From: Gambelia wislizenii
Lineage: Eukaryota > Chordata > Lepidosauria > Squamata > Crotaphytidae
Assembly: GCA_030847615.1 (NCBI GenBank)
Contig: JAUMIR010000004.1
Coordinates: 83,049,001 to 83,113,000 of the forward strand
Reading direction: 5' to 3'
Length of the DNA: 64,000 nucleotides
The notes under the pieces were generated by a model. The model was not told the origin of the DNA, did not search any database, and worked only from the letters and a program-made list of their open reading frames with translations. Below, one piece after another: positions 24,901 to 39,000 of this stretch. Made by a program: the position numbers and the translations under genes. Each line of letters starts with the position of its first letter. Position 1 is the first letter of the stretch.

Positions 24901-27900
24901 TCTCTGCTGTGTGATGTACAATAGAATTAAAGAGTTAGACTGGGAATTGGGAGGTCCCAAGTTCAAGTTCCTGCTGAGCCATGAAAGTTACTGTGTGGAT
25001 AGCCATGTTTAAATATTTGAAGGGACATCATATTGAAGATGGAGCAGGCTTGTTTTCTGCTGCTCCAGAGACTAGGACACAGAGCAATTGATTCAAACTA
25101 CAGGAAAATAAATTCCACCTAAACATTAGGAAGAACTTCCTGATGGTAAGAGCTGTTCAGAAGTGGAACACACTGCCTCGGAGTGTGGTGGAATCTCCTT
25201 CTTTCAAGGTTTTTAAACAAAGGCTGGATGGCCATCTGTCAGGGATGCTTTGATTGTGTGGTTCCTGCATGGCAGGGGGTTGGACTGGATGGCCCTTGTG
25301 GTCTCTTCCAACTCTATGATTCTAAGTTGGCCCCTTCTAAGTTGGTTTTGAGCTCTCTCAGTCAGACCCACCTCACAGGTTTGTTGTGAGAATCAGAGTT
25401 TGAAAAAGTGAGTTAAAAAGAAAACAAAATAAGCACCAGTAACAAGTTGTTGTTATGTTTTGTACAGTTATGAGGGTGTAATCAAGTCACATATCAAAAG
25501 TAATATAATAAACGAGAATGAAGTTACATCTTGGTATAAGAAATAATGTTTTCCAGTTACTGTTTTCAGCGTTTTCACAGGATTTTTTCCCCACGTTTAA
25601 TGCCATTGTTCTATAAATTCTAAACTGTTTTTAAAAGGTAACAATACGCCAAGCAACACATTACTTGTGCTTAAAGCAAAAGGTAACAACAGTACATTAC
25701 ATTTTAGACTAGAAGAGTGGAAGGTGCAGCCCAGAGGCTGCATGTGGCACTTGAAACCTCATTTTTGGAGCCCCCAAGGCCCTTGTCAATCCCCTAAAGA
25801 CACCTGAGCCTCCCATTAAAAAAAAAAAAATCAGTCTTTTTGGACTAATTTTCATTTATAATGTTTTAAAGATAAAGAAAACCACCTGTTAACATGGTGG
25901 TTTAACTGTGCCACCCCCTGAACATCCTAGCCTCCCCCCCAGCAAAAAAAATAGCTGGTTGGGGGCAAAAAATGGAACATAAAGCAAGTGCCAGCACAAA
26001 GTTGCCTCCTGCCCAGTTGCTCTCTCCTGTTTCAGACACTACAGTGAACAAATAACTTAAAAAGAAACATTACAAAGCTCTGGTAAGAATAAAGTGGGGA
26101 GAGCCATATATGGTTGCCCCTCCATATCCACAGATTTAAGTATTCACGGCTTGAAAATATTCTTTTAAAAAATAATAATCCAAAAAGCAAACCTTGATTT
26201 TGCCCTCTTATATAAGGGACACCATTTTGCTATGCCATTGCATATAATGGGACTTGAGTATTCATGGATTTTGGTGTCCACGGGGGGTCCTGGAACCAAA
26301 CCCCAGCGAATATGAAGGGACAGCTATACATTCTTGTGAGCTCAAGAAAGGTGGAGCTAAAAATGTAACAAATATATAAATAAATGTAACAGTAACCCAC
26401 AGTCGCTTTATGGCCTGCCTCTCTGTGTGAATGTTTGGACTGGGGAATTGTGTACAGTATATGATATCCCAGGATACAGTTTATTATGTCCTGTATGTAG
26501 CTCTTTGTGTGACTGAGAGAATTGAAAGATTTTTTTTTCTTCATTTTCTCCCTTATTATTAGGAGATTGTCACACTACACTATTATAGCACTATCATTCC
26601 ACTTTAACTGCTCTGGCTGCCTCCCATGCAATCCTGGAATTTGCAGTTAAGAAGGGGCATTTAGAACTCTCAGTCTGAGGGCTCTTAGGCCTCACTAAAC
26701 TACAAAGCCCAGAATTCCACAGGAGGAAGCCAGAGCAGTTACAGTGGAATAATGGCACTATAACAGTAAACTCTGCTCCTCCCTCACTTTTTTCATGAGG
26801 GCATTAGATGGATTTAGTTTAATTGTATCCATTCAACATAACTCAGCATTTTCCCATTCTTGTTGTGGATGTCTAGAGATAACTCTGATTGATGCTGGAT
26901 CATGGGCATGGGGTTCATCTTTCTCTTCTATTGAACAGGTTTGCCACAAAAGAACGGGATGGGCTTCTTCTCTACAATGGGCGCTTCAATGAGCGGCATG
27001 ATTTTGTGGCACTGGAGATTGTGCAGGAGCAAGTTCAGCTTACTTTCTCAGCAGGTAGGATAGATCTCCACCTGGTTGTTGCTCTGGCAGTCCTTACCCC
27101 CCTTCCCTTTCTGTTTCTAATAATTCTGTCTCTGGTTCTGGCAGTGCAGAGGGGCCCTCCTCTGTGCCCCACCAGTGCGGGGCTGTATGAAGTGGGAGGA
27201 CACAGGAGAGGACCTCATTGACTGTGGCCCCCCAATTGCAGAGTGCTCTCCCCTTGGAAGTCTGACTGGCACCAACCATGATTTCTGTTCCATGCCAAGC
27301 TAAAACATATCTTTTTCATTAAAGCCTTTGGGGATTATCATCAGGCAACTTGAAGGCACATACATGTACATAGTTTTAAAGTGTTGCAGTTATAAAAGTC
27401 CTACCTGTCTTAATGGCATTCCACATTGTTTCACCATGTTGGGAAGGAGGGGGCCCAAAACATCAAAAACTCCACAGGAAAAGCTTTCACTGCTTTCCCT
27501 ATATTTTTTAAAAACAGTGAGGGGAATGTGCATTCCTGCTTGTTGGGACAAGTGTTTCGATATGAATTGCTTCCCCATAGGAGAGGAAACGCAAAGCTAA
27601 TTGGCTGGGTAAACGTGGGGGTGGAGTGGGGCCTGCTAACAAGGCAAGTGTCCGCTGCTGCCATGTTGGATTTTCGCCTTAGTGAGTGAGTGTGAAGGCG
27701 AGAAAACGGGGTGGGTTTTTGTTTTTTGTTTTTCTGTTAAATCAGAACATTGCTCTATTGCACCTTGAACATCTTTTTTCTTTAAAAAAGTTCGGCGGCA
27801 GCAAATTGAGGTAAGTACAAATGCAAGTAAATCATTTGTGGCCACCATCATGCAGATGAAGCTTACGGGGGCAAAAACACCATTAAGACAAGTCGCAGCT

Positions 27901-29985
27901 GCTGTGAAATGCTATTACTGCAAGGCACTCCTTTTTGTTTGTTTTTTTGCCTTGTATAGACAAGCCCAAACATCCATCTTCTAGCTAGGTCTCCTTTTCC
28001 TAATCCCTTTGACGTAACATCCCTTCTTGAACCTAGGTCTTCCTGTCCCACTCCTCTTTCATGCTGTATTTGTCTCAGTACCACCACCATCACTACCACA
28101 AGCATATAACAGCATGTTGCCCTCTCAGCATTTCTCACTCTTGGCTATGTGGGCTAGGGCTGCTAGGAGTTGCAATTCAGCACCGGGGTGGGGAATACAG
28201 GCTCCCTCTGCAGAGCCCTTGGGAAGCACAGGGATAGGATGAAGCCTCTCCTCCTTAGTTTTTCTCTCTCTCTGTCTCATCTTTCTGTCAGGAGAGTCAA
28301 CAACTACAGTAGCTCCATTCATCCCAGGAGGTGTGAGTGATGGGCAGTGGCACACTGTCCACCTGCATTACTATAACAAGGTAAGTCCGTATTCACCCAT
28401 GTGAGCCTGCCTGAACTCTTGGTGGGAAGTCTTTCCCTTGATTGCCTTGATTCTGCTGCTCTCAGAGGGATATTTGGCAGGGACATGGGAGAGGTCTGTC
28501 TCGGTGGCTGCTCCCATGCTGCAGAAATCCCCTCTGAGGGCAACAGGGCTGTTTCTCTCCCTGTTGTCCTTCCACTGGTAGGCAAGGACCTATTTAGGTA
28601 GGTGGGCTCTGTGGAACTGAGTGGTGGCTGAGGAAGGGGCTTGTAACTGGCAGGTAGTCATCTTTTTCAATCAATGCACTTTTTAAATTGCTTTCCAGTT
28701 CAGTAGTGCTGTAACATTAGAATTTGTTTCTTATCTGTACCTGCTTTAAACATGTTGTGTGCCACCATGAATCCAGGTTTGGGTAGAAAAGCAGGCTATA
28801 AACGAACAAACAAACAAATAAGTGAGAAATCAAAACAAGGCTGGGGTGGGTACCTAATGTACCTACGGCAATCCTTCAACAGGCTGCACAACATATTTGA
28901 AGAACCCTGCTTATTTTATCCCCGGTTTTTCCTCCTGGTACTTTCAGTGTACAGTGTCGTAGTTGGTGATTTCTGTTGTTACCTGGTTGGAATCTGCTGC
29001 TGCTGTAGAAGAGGGTGAGAGTAGCTTCTGGGGCCATGAGGGGCTGGCTGATGCTTTTGATCTTGGGGGGTCGCTGACTCTTCCTGTTGTCTCCAAACTC
29101 CTGGCTCCTGTTGGCTTCTGCTGATTCCAGCCATTAGTATTCATAGTGTTCTAAATGCAGGGATTTGTGGGTTTGGCATGATGAGGTCCCAAGAAGCCAC
29201 TCTCCTAATGAGGAGCCACTGACAGGGGGCAGGAGGAGGCGAGCAGCTGGTGCAATTGTCACAAGCAGCTGCCTGCTTCACTTAATAAGCTTGGGTCTGA
29301 AAGGGGCTGCCCAGGGGAATGGAATGCCACAGGGGGCAAGAGAGGGAGGTGCTAAGGGGAGGAGTGGGGTCTCACCGATGTGGAGGCGGCAGAGGCTGAA
29401 GATTACAAGGCAGTGAGAGAGGCAGGATTTCAGGGGTCTAAGGCTCCACAGCAGGGGAGAGCGCAGAGGAGCTGATCCCTACAGTGCCCACTTGCTGTGT
29501 CCTTGTTTCCCCCCCCCCCCGCCCTCATTCTCCCAGGGAGTTAGCAGACATTCTGTAGGCTCAGTAGGTATCCCATTCTATTTTTCAAAAAGGCATCATG
29601 CTGAATCAGAGCGACAAGCAGCCAGAGGGAGCTTAGCAGAGAGAGACCTTGCCTGAAAGTGAGGGTGTGAATTAGTTTGCTGAATAAAGAGCCCTGACCA
29701 CAGGCAGGCCTGCTTGATGGAAGGAAGTGCCCCAGAGAGAAGCTTAGGATTGTTACATTTATGATGGTCTTCAGGGCAGAGAAACTACGGTAATCAAATG
29801 GTATATACCTCAGTGGTGAGTGGAGACCACACACCCACTCCCCCATTGTTTCTGTGCCTTTGTGGCATTCAAACAGGGTCTCATTCTCAGTCTTTCAGAC
29901 ATTTCCTGAGGTGTCAGCCAAATACTGGAAAAGTTACCTTTTTAGATTTCACCTTCCAGAAACCTCCAGCTTGCAGGGCAAATAG

Positions 29986-30018
<33 letters not shown>

Positions 30019-33000
30019 TAACTTTGCAAAGTTCTGCTAGTCTTTAGGTATTATTGGAACATGTTTTACATTTAAGGTACTACTTCATGGTTTAGGGTAA
30101 TGCTTCTTATGCTATCTGATATGGCTACTTTTTCCTTAATGTTCCAGGGATCAGTACTGTATTTGAGCCCATTAACTACACTTGTTTCTTTCTTTCCCGG
30201 AAGTTCTCTTGAGATAATGGTTTGCAGACCTGCACTGGTCCATGGGCCATCACTTTGAGTAGCACTAGTTTAAGGTACTGCACCAGTACTGCGTCAGTAC
30301 GGTACACATAAGTAATGAACACCAGAAACTGGGGAGAAACTCTTAGTACACAAAATAGAATCAGACAACTACTTCAGATGCTTAATGCCTATTTAGCATT
30401 GTCATAGTGCTAGATAACAACTGTACAGTATTAAAACTACAGAGTTAGCCAGGTGTTCCTTAGAGTTGCTTTTCATCTTCCTGGGCCGGTACCCATTTCT
30501 TTCCCCCTGCCAGTCAGACTTAGTTAATGAGTGGTACCAAGACAATGTCACATGTCTTAGTACAGAGCAGTTGTACTGGAGCCTTCTGCTTGAGTCTGGC
30601 TGCATGCTTCCACTTGACAGCCCTTTGGTTGGGATGGGGTGTTGGCCTTCCCACTCCTGGGAATGTTTCTGAACACAGGCGTCACTCCCAATGAGCTGGA
30701 TTGCCTGCGGGAGCTTCACCCAAGCATACTACCTCTGTGCCAGCAGACAGTTACTGCTTGCTATCTACTGTGGGAGGTTGCCAGCTTCCCATGGTGGCAG
30801 CCAATGCCATACACCACAGAGAGCTTCTAGCTATAGAGCTCTCAGTCTAGTTTTAAAGGCATAGGTCTGCAAACTGTGTGTGAAGGAGGCAAAAATGGGA
30901 TCGAGGACACTTGCATCACTTGCCAGTGGATAGCTTGCTCATGAAGAGTTGTAGCCGGTGTAGCTTGTCAAAGGAAAGTTAGCAGAATGGCTGAGATCTG
31001 TTCGGTGGCCTGGAGTCCAAAAGCCTGGGCTGGAAAATGAGGGCAGGGGAGGGGTGTGGTGCCATCACTGTTCCACAGCCTTTTATTATTCCCTGTCACA
31101 CCCACATAAAACCATTACTCAGGATCATTTGTGGAAATTTTCCTGTGGCCTTTCTTTTCCTGTCTAACACAACTCAAACAAAAGCTGAACTGGTAATTAA
31201 GGTGGTAGGGATTGTAAGGCTAGCTATTCAATCCAGAACAGGCTTTTTGAATATAATACAGGGGAAATGTGAAATGTGTATACTTGGCCTCCTCTGTAAT
31301 TAGTAAGCTGTGCTGTCCCTTGGTTTATTATGTTGGGTGAAAACATATACACCTGACTTTCATTAAAACTCTCTGGTGGTTTGGGGCTTATTCTCTTCTG
31401 CTATGGATGAGAAACTGCTGAGAAACGTACTCTTCTGGATTGCTTTACTTATGACCTTTTATGTTCTAGCAAAAGAGAACAAACCTTGGGTATCTATTCC
31501 TCTCCTTTCAAATGGGAATTCTGATATTTATATCAGGAAAATGTGCACAGCAAACAGAAGCAAGTATTTGATCTCAGTCCCAGTGTGTGAAGGCCTGTGG
31601 AATCCTTGAAGGTGTCTTGCCTCCTTATCTTAACTGGGGAAGGACAAATGGGAAGCAAGGTCTTGTGCTTCTCTTCCTCCTCCTTCCATAAACAGGCTGC
31701 TTCCTCATGAGGGCAAGGAGTGTGCTGCTTCCCTGACCTGCGCCCCACAAAAAAAGTGGGGAATATCTTGTTAGCCTGTGGCCAACCCAATCCTTCTTTC
31801 ACTTTTACTGAAAACAAGCCTGCATTTTGGGAATTTCTCAGTAAATGGTCCATAGAGTAAACATGGATATATCAGCAGCATCTGTTGTTTGCACTGCCCT
31901 GGGCACATTGGCACATCCAACTTTGTTATGTGGCCAGCTGAATTGAATTATGTGTTTATGGGCAGCCGGAAAGGGTAGATTCATAAGTAGATTTACTTCT
32001 TCTCTATTTTTCTGACCTGGTGGAAAGAACCAAAGGACTGGGAGAACTGCAGTTCAAAGTAGAACCATTCACCCAACCCTTAAGGACAGGTTATCCATTA
32101 GGAACAAGCAAAGAGATGATTCAAGCTCAAGCTGCAATGCTGGAGAAATTTAAAAAATGAATGTTCAGGATGTGTCCCTAGCTTAGGACAGCCTTCCCTG
32201 GCCTGGTGCTCTCTAGAAGTGTTGGACTGCAAATACTTTCATACCCAGAGAGCATAGCCACTCCTGGTCAGGATTGATGGGCATCATGGTAAAAATCCAA
32301 AACAAAACACACATCTAGAGGACAACAGCTTAGGAAGGCAGGCTGAAAAAGGAAAAGAGGATGTGTGTTTTTTTATGACTTCATACACCTGAGGACACAT
32401 TACATTACTACGCAACTGTCTGTATTGCAGAAAGGGGCAAGTGTGTCTCCTAAACACACTAGTCATTGCATTTCAGACTAATTCTAATGTACTCTTATCC
32501 CAGGTATGTAGAAACCTCTCATCTAATTCCCCAATGCAAGTAAGAATTGCCTCCAAGCAAGCAGATTGGTGAAGGCATCTTTAGCTTTTGTACTTGGGAG
32601 TTTATTTCTAGCTACAATATATGCATGGGAGTGGAAAATGTGCTGCATTTGAAGGGCATGGGTGTGTTTCACTTGGCAGTTTTTGTCTAAAAGTAGGACC
32701 CCTGGGCTTTCTCAGATGCCCTCACATGGATTTTGCAGGTGTGGGCTACAGTTTATATGAGTGCATGTCATTCATAGATGACATGGTACAGTGTTGTTAT
32801 GCTAAATGTATACTGAAAACAGACTTACTGTATTGTATTTAAAGTATTCCAGCTCTGAGGAGTTGCCCTGGATGCTTCTGGCGCTGGAGGCAAGTGGGGG
32901 AAGAAGTTGTGCCCTAAACATTAAACTGGGCTATTCCTCCTCCTCCCCCGCCCCCATTTTGTTTTGCATGTTCTGTGGGAAGGAGCAGCTCAAAGGCTGA

Positions 33001-36000
33001 GGGACGTTTTGGGCTGCTTGCCAGTCCCTTGGTGCTGTGCTGTGACCTGTTGCCATGGCCATGCCCTGGCCTCCCCTCCTTCTCCCCCTGCTGCATTTCT
33101 CTCCCTTTGTATAGAGCTGTCCTATTTCCTTGCCATGGCCTTTGAATCCCTCTCCAAATTCTACACCCCTTCTCTGCACAAAAAAGTCACCAATGACCTG
33201 TGTTTTTATCCTGCCAGGCGTGGGGGCCCTTGGACTGAACACCAGCCGAGTGGGCAAATACAGAGGGGAGAGAGACAGTCCAAAAGCTCAGGCTGTGTCA
33301 CTTACAGGCCCAAGTGACATAGTATTCTGACAGACCGCCGTTTTTTGAACAGCGATCTTTTTATATTTAATATACATATGCAACAACTTAATATATATAA
33401 ACTATATATTTGCTGGGGAGCCAGCATGGTGTAATGGTTTGAGTGTTGGACTGGGTCCCTGTGAGACCAGAGTTTGAATTGCTGCTTAGCCATGGAAACC
33501 CATTGGGTAACTTCTGACAAGTCACACTCTCTCAGTCTCAGAGGAGGGCAAGGGCAAACACCCTCTGAACAAATTCTGCCAGGAAACTCCTGTGATAGGT
33601 TTGCCTTAGGGTTGTCATAAGTCAGAAATGGCTGGAAGGCACACAGTAACAACAATATCTTTGCAGAGAATTGTAGAAAATTCCTAGACATACAGTATAC
33701 ACACTGACAACTAAAAAACCACTACAGTGAAAATCCCCACCATTGATGCCTGTTATCTGATGAAATGAACAGACACAGCAGTGAGAAAGTTGAATGAGGA
33801 GTTAAAGGCTGACTGCCAGACTGTGATGGTCAAATGTGGGGTTAATTTGGTCCTTTTCTTTACGCTTTGGTGATAAAATATCCAGTAGTAGTCTTTTAAT
33901 TGGATTATGGACACATAAACCTGTTCACCCATTGCCTCCCAAACTGTTAAGCTTTGATAACATGCTTGCCTAATTTTGCTCATTGTTGTTATATGCCTTC
34001 AAGCCGGTTCTGACTTATGGTTACCCTAAGGTGACCCTATCACATAGCAAGCTTTGTTCAGTAGGAGTTTACCATGACCTTTGTCTGTGGCTGAGAGACT
34101 GTGACTAGCCCAAAGTCACCCAGCGGGATTCCATGGCTGAGTTGGGATTCAAACCCTGGTCTGCCAGAGTCCCAGTCCAACACTCAAATAGCTACACCGC
34201 ACTGACGTTCTCAATTCTTGTCTATTTTTATGACACCCAACTCTTTCTCTCCTTTCCATCTGAATCCAAGGATGCTGTTCTGCTTCTCAACCAGGGTTGT
34301 CAGATAGAAAACTGGAGAAGGCTCTGTACCTTTAATGGTTCTGTAGAAGTGGGAATTTCAGTAGACATTGGGTGTCACACAACTAGGTAACAAGCAACAT
34401 GTGCTGAATTCCCTTCTTCTACACAGTCATTAAAAATATAGGAGCCCTCTCCAATTTTCACTCTGGGAACACTATTCTCAACCAATATTTGATGTCAATA
34501 ATCGACTGAGTCAGAGAACATTAGTGGAAGATTAATCCAGATATAATAGAGGTGCTTCTCATCAGTCAAAAGGCAGATATGAGAACAGGGCATCAGCTTG
34601 TGTAGGATGGAGGCACATTCCTCTTTAAGACTCAGGTTTGCAATTTGTTGTGCCTTTGAATTCAACCCTGAACTTGGGTGCACAGTTTTTTATGGTGGCC
34701 AGAAGTGCAGTCCCACAGCTGAGGGTGGTATGCCAATCTGTGTTTCTGGAGGTGTTTCATCTGGCCAGGGTAACACATACTTTAGTTGCTTAAACTATAA
34801 ATTTGGTACATCCACTTTAAAAAGAAACACAAATCTGGCTCTCTACATGTTCAATGTCATTGAAAACAAAACTGTCCCCAAATACAATCTCCCTCCTTGG
34901 TTTTTCATGGAAGAAGGAAGTGGGTTTGCACTACACAGTACAATAAAGTTAGGGGAAAGGTGCATCTGGATTTATTGGTAAATCTCTGAGTGATTTTGAA
35001 GTACATTGACAAGGGGGTTCTAACTTGCCAGCTTTCAACAACCACAATTAAAATGGAAAAATAATCTCTGCCATAGCTAGCCTTCCACTAACTATATATG
35101 TTATAGCCTCAGTGTTCCTCGCCTATAAGACATGAGTATTAACTGGTTACCTTTGATAAGGGCTTTGTGCAGCTCTACTAGCCTTTTTGAGAGTTTTATG
35201 TAAAGAATCCCTGATCTGTAGCAATTGGATTGAGGTTTATATTCATACAGTGTATGGCTGATGGAGCACACTAGGCAACTGACTCCTCTCCATCCCTTCT
35301 CCCCCTCATGATTCAGATTATTGGACCTTGAGGTCTAGATTTTTAAAATTTTACTACAAGCCCAAAGTCTCAGCTTTAAAATAAAATAAAATAAAATTTC
35401 ACAAAGAATGGCAATACATCAAGAAACAAGATGATGCAAGGAGAATGCATTGGTGGAGAGACTGTGTAAGATAACATGCCCCTCACATCTCTATAATATT
35501 TTGCAAAATCTTACTCTTCCTTGTGTCATAGTCTTATGGTGCTTTTCTTACAAGGATGTCATGTTTGCATGTTATGTATGTGTGTCATGTGTGTATTTTC
35601 TATAGATCAGACAGATGAATGAGACAAAATTTAGCATCATGAGAATTTCAGATTTAACTTTAAAAAAAAGAAAAGAGGCTTTTAGCCTTTATTGCTTCTG
35701 TGAGCCATGTGGGAAGAGGTGAGTGGTACCTCCTGATAGTTCAATATTAGTCGCTAGTTAGTATCTTGGATCTATTTCTATAGATCAGATTATTTAGTTC
35801 TTCCCAGGGGTGTATACACAATGCACAGTCTTGTTGCAGATTAATTAATCCAGAATAAGTTCCAGCCTCTGGCTCTGTTCTTACAGTTGATAATTCTTAT
35901 TAGAATTGCTTCTTCACACACAAATGGTGAAACAGCAAAGGAGAAATTCTGCTCCTTTACCATTCTGCTTGTTGAGTGTTCAGCATCATAGAGGTGTGAA

Positions 36001-39000
36001 GTGCTTCCAAAGTATCTGGCCCTAGCATTCTGCTGTCACCTTAGTGGGTTTTCCAGAGTGTTCAGCAGGTGTGCAGTGCGTTTTTAACTCAGAAGCAGGA
36101 ACTGATTTTGATATCCTCCAGATTCTTCTGTATCATTCTGTATCAGTATGCTGAAAGTTGATTAAGAGTGCATGCTAAAAGTAGATCTTCTAGGGATGGT
36201 CTGTGATCTGAGCAGGGTGGCAGGGTGTGTGTGTGTCCTCCCTGCTTAGACCAAGGGGCACCAGTTTCTAGCTCATGGGAAGTTGGGTGTGGGTTTTTCT
36301 TGCTTTGACAGCCTGCAGACAATGTCCTGCTCTTGCTTTTCCCTACTTGATTGTGCTGCTTTGAGGTGTGCAGCCTTTACCTGACTGCCTTGAGGTTTTT
36401 GCAACCAGGTTCTGCTTTTTCTTCACAGCCTGTCATGGGGATGTCTGGAGTTCCACAGGGGCCCTCTGACCAGAAAGTAGCTGTTGTGACAGTGGATGAC
36501 TGTGACACATCAGTGGCCTTGAAGTTTGGTTCTCTCCTGGGAAACTATTCTTGTTCAGCTCAAGGAATGCAGTCAGGCACCAAAAAGTGAGACTTTTGCA
36601 TGCACTATTAGTATACCTCATGAGCTTGTAGAAATGAATTAAGGAATAGGCATGGTTAAATCTAGCTCCATAGGTATTTTTGTTCAGTGGGGAAATGCTG
36701 TGAAGATGATGGGCTATGGAGAGAGTGCGGGAATGGGAGATAGAGCTCTGCCCCCCCCCACCCTTTAGCCTTTAGGGGATCTATCAAGGTGGGCAGGCAG
36801 TGTGTCACTGGGCATTTCCATTTTTGTAGCAAAGGAGATGATAACTTACCAAGCCACTCCTGTCATAAGTCCATGGCTAATATGAGGTTTTAACACTGAT
36901 TTCCCCAGGAGTATATAACAATGCTGCATTTTGGACAGCACTATTTTTCACTGTGGAGATGCTATGCTTTTCAGTCTTTCCCTGATACCCTCGGCTACAG
37001 CAACCTTATAGGCAGAGAGATAGTCCTCCTTTGCTAAAATCTCAGCCCCTTATTCCCTGTTGTTTGGTTTCTCAATGTCTCCAACATCTCCAATTACATA
37101 TAACTTTGGGTGCATCTGCACTGTAGAAATAATGCAGTTTGATACCCCTTTAACTGCCATGGCTCCATCCTACAGAATCCTGGGATTTATAGTTTTGTGA
37201 GGCACCAGCACTCTGGCAGAGAAGGCTAAGGACCTTGTAAAACTACAAATCCCAGGATTCCATAGGATGGAGCTACAGCACTTAAAGTGGTGCCAAACTG
37301 CATTATTGTAGCATAGACGAACCCTTGGTTGCTTTTATTCAGTCTAACCCTGAAGCACCACTATTGAATTGGTCACTCTTTCTGCTCAAATTGGCAGATG
37401 TCTCTTAATCAGTCCATTGCTACTTGTGTCTATGTCTCTCCTGAGTAATATCCATTTTTTGCTTCCAGGTCGCTAGATCTGACTGGTCCACTGTTACTAG
37501 GTGGTGTTCCTGATCTGCCTGAGAGCTTCCCAGTGTGGAACAGGCATTTTGTAGGCTGTATGCGGGACTTCCTGATTGACAATCGAGAGGTGGACATGGC
37601 TGACTTCATTGCCAACAATGGGACTGTGCCTGGTATGTGGGCTGGGGAGTAAGGTTGGGTGAAGAGTTTGGTGGGTTACTCTGATAATGGGATTGCTGTG
37701 GATGGCCAAAAATGCTGCCAAGAAAAATGTAGCACTGTCTATTTTGCCATGCCAACCAGTGTTTTCACTGCAGAAAGTATTTAGGAATGAGCCTCAATAG
37801 TGACCCAGCTCATCATTATTCTCATTAATGACTTCAGCCTGTGATCCTAGTCAGTGGGGAATCCTCTTCCGCCATTGTCCTTCTCAGCGCAATCTCACAT
37901 TCTCCTTCCAGGCTGTTCGGCCAAGAAGAATGTTTGTGACAGCAACACATGCCATAACGGTGGCACGTGTGTCAACCAATGGAACACCTTCAGCTGTGAA
38001 TGTCCTCTGGGCTTTGGAGGCAAAGACTGCAAGCAAGGTAAAGGACTGAGGCTATGGAAGAAGGGGGACTTTGAGGGCATGGAAGCTATGGTGAAGCTGT
38101 TTGAACATGGATCACCTGGGAAACCAGAGGAGTTGGTGGGAGGGTTTTTGCTGACCATTTCTTCTGAGAGTATTTTGAATAAAGTGTGGAATGTGAACAG
38201 AAGATCTTTTGACTGGTACCAGCTTCTAGGGGGTGGGGCATGCATTGGTTTGGGAGTATGTGCTCTGAGAAGTGTTTGTTGCCAGTACCAGATACTGTAT
38301 GGGGAGAGGACACTATTTCTGCCTTGCTTCCAGGGAAAATATAAAATGTACACTCATTGCTAGAAACTGCAAAAGAAAGACAGGCAAGAACAGTGGCTCA
38401 GAAATGTTGGATATGGAAATGTTGGATATGGGATTGATGTGGTGGTCCTAGGTGTGAGTGTGAGAGGTAACTCACACATTCTTGCTAAGGCCTGGGAATG
38501 TAGGTAAACAGGAACAATTATTTGCACAGCTGCATGGGGCAGAGTCCCACCCAAATACCATTGTACTGTGTCTCCTAACAAGGTAGAGTTCAGCCATCCA
38601 GTAAAAGCAGGCAAAGATCAAGGCAGGGAGTAGGGTGTGTGTGTGATGAAGCAGAACCAAAAGCCAGACTCTTCTTTAGGGAAGTCATTGTCATGTTACG
38701 AAAGTATCTGATAGTAGGGCAGGATAATGGTTTAGGTCCCATGTGTTAGCCCATCCTTTCGTTCCCTTCCCTTCTTAATCTTTTTATTCTATGCTGTTCC
38801 AATCATCTACTAGAAAGGTCAGGGGATTGATTCATACAGAATGCCTAGTCTTGCGCTTCTAGCTGTCTAAGGACTCACTCAGCAGCCTCAGGAAAACCAA
38901 TGAGGCCCTAGTGACTAGGAGTTAAGCAAGTAACTCCTAGTGACTAGGAGTTAAGCAAGTTTTCTATGACTGAGGCTTTAAAAAATAATAATAGAGGACT

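Larger units (their letters stand above)
12956..26938. other. CELSR1: Intron between exons a and b, about 14 kb
   Basis: Repeat-rich, with the features listed inside it. Stretches 16200-16770, 17420-18530, 18740-19360, 22100-22810, 23790-24990 and 25330-26100 hold no gene or repeat I can name. Around 26110-26340, CCTCCATATCCACAGATTTA is echoed inversely by TTGGTGTCCACGGGGGGTCC, so that stretch is probably another MITE. Confidence 0.7.
28381..36428. other. CELSR1: Intron between exons c and d, about 8 kb
   Basis: Contains one family-2 MITE, two SINEs and the TCAA run. A possible LINE/SINE tail sits near 28750-28830 (GCAGGCTATAAACGAACAAA). The remainder, including 30020-32190 and 34210-36430, shows nothing recognisable. 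Confidence 0.7.

Noticed and set aside
38038..38353. Minus-strand reading frame of 152 residues over exon f and its intron
   Set aside because: Antisense of an exon and intron, with no domain and no conserved features.
37854..38363. 169-residue frame extending exon f
   Set aside because: It reads through a proper donor (GTAAAG at 38038) into the intron. The EGF domain is complete before that, and the next exon joins in phase.
38910..38965. CRISPR-like repeat array
   Set aside because: Only two adjacent units with no spacers, in vertebrate DNA.
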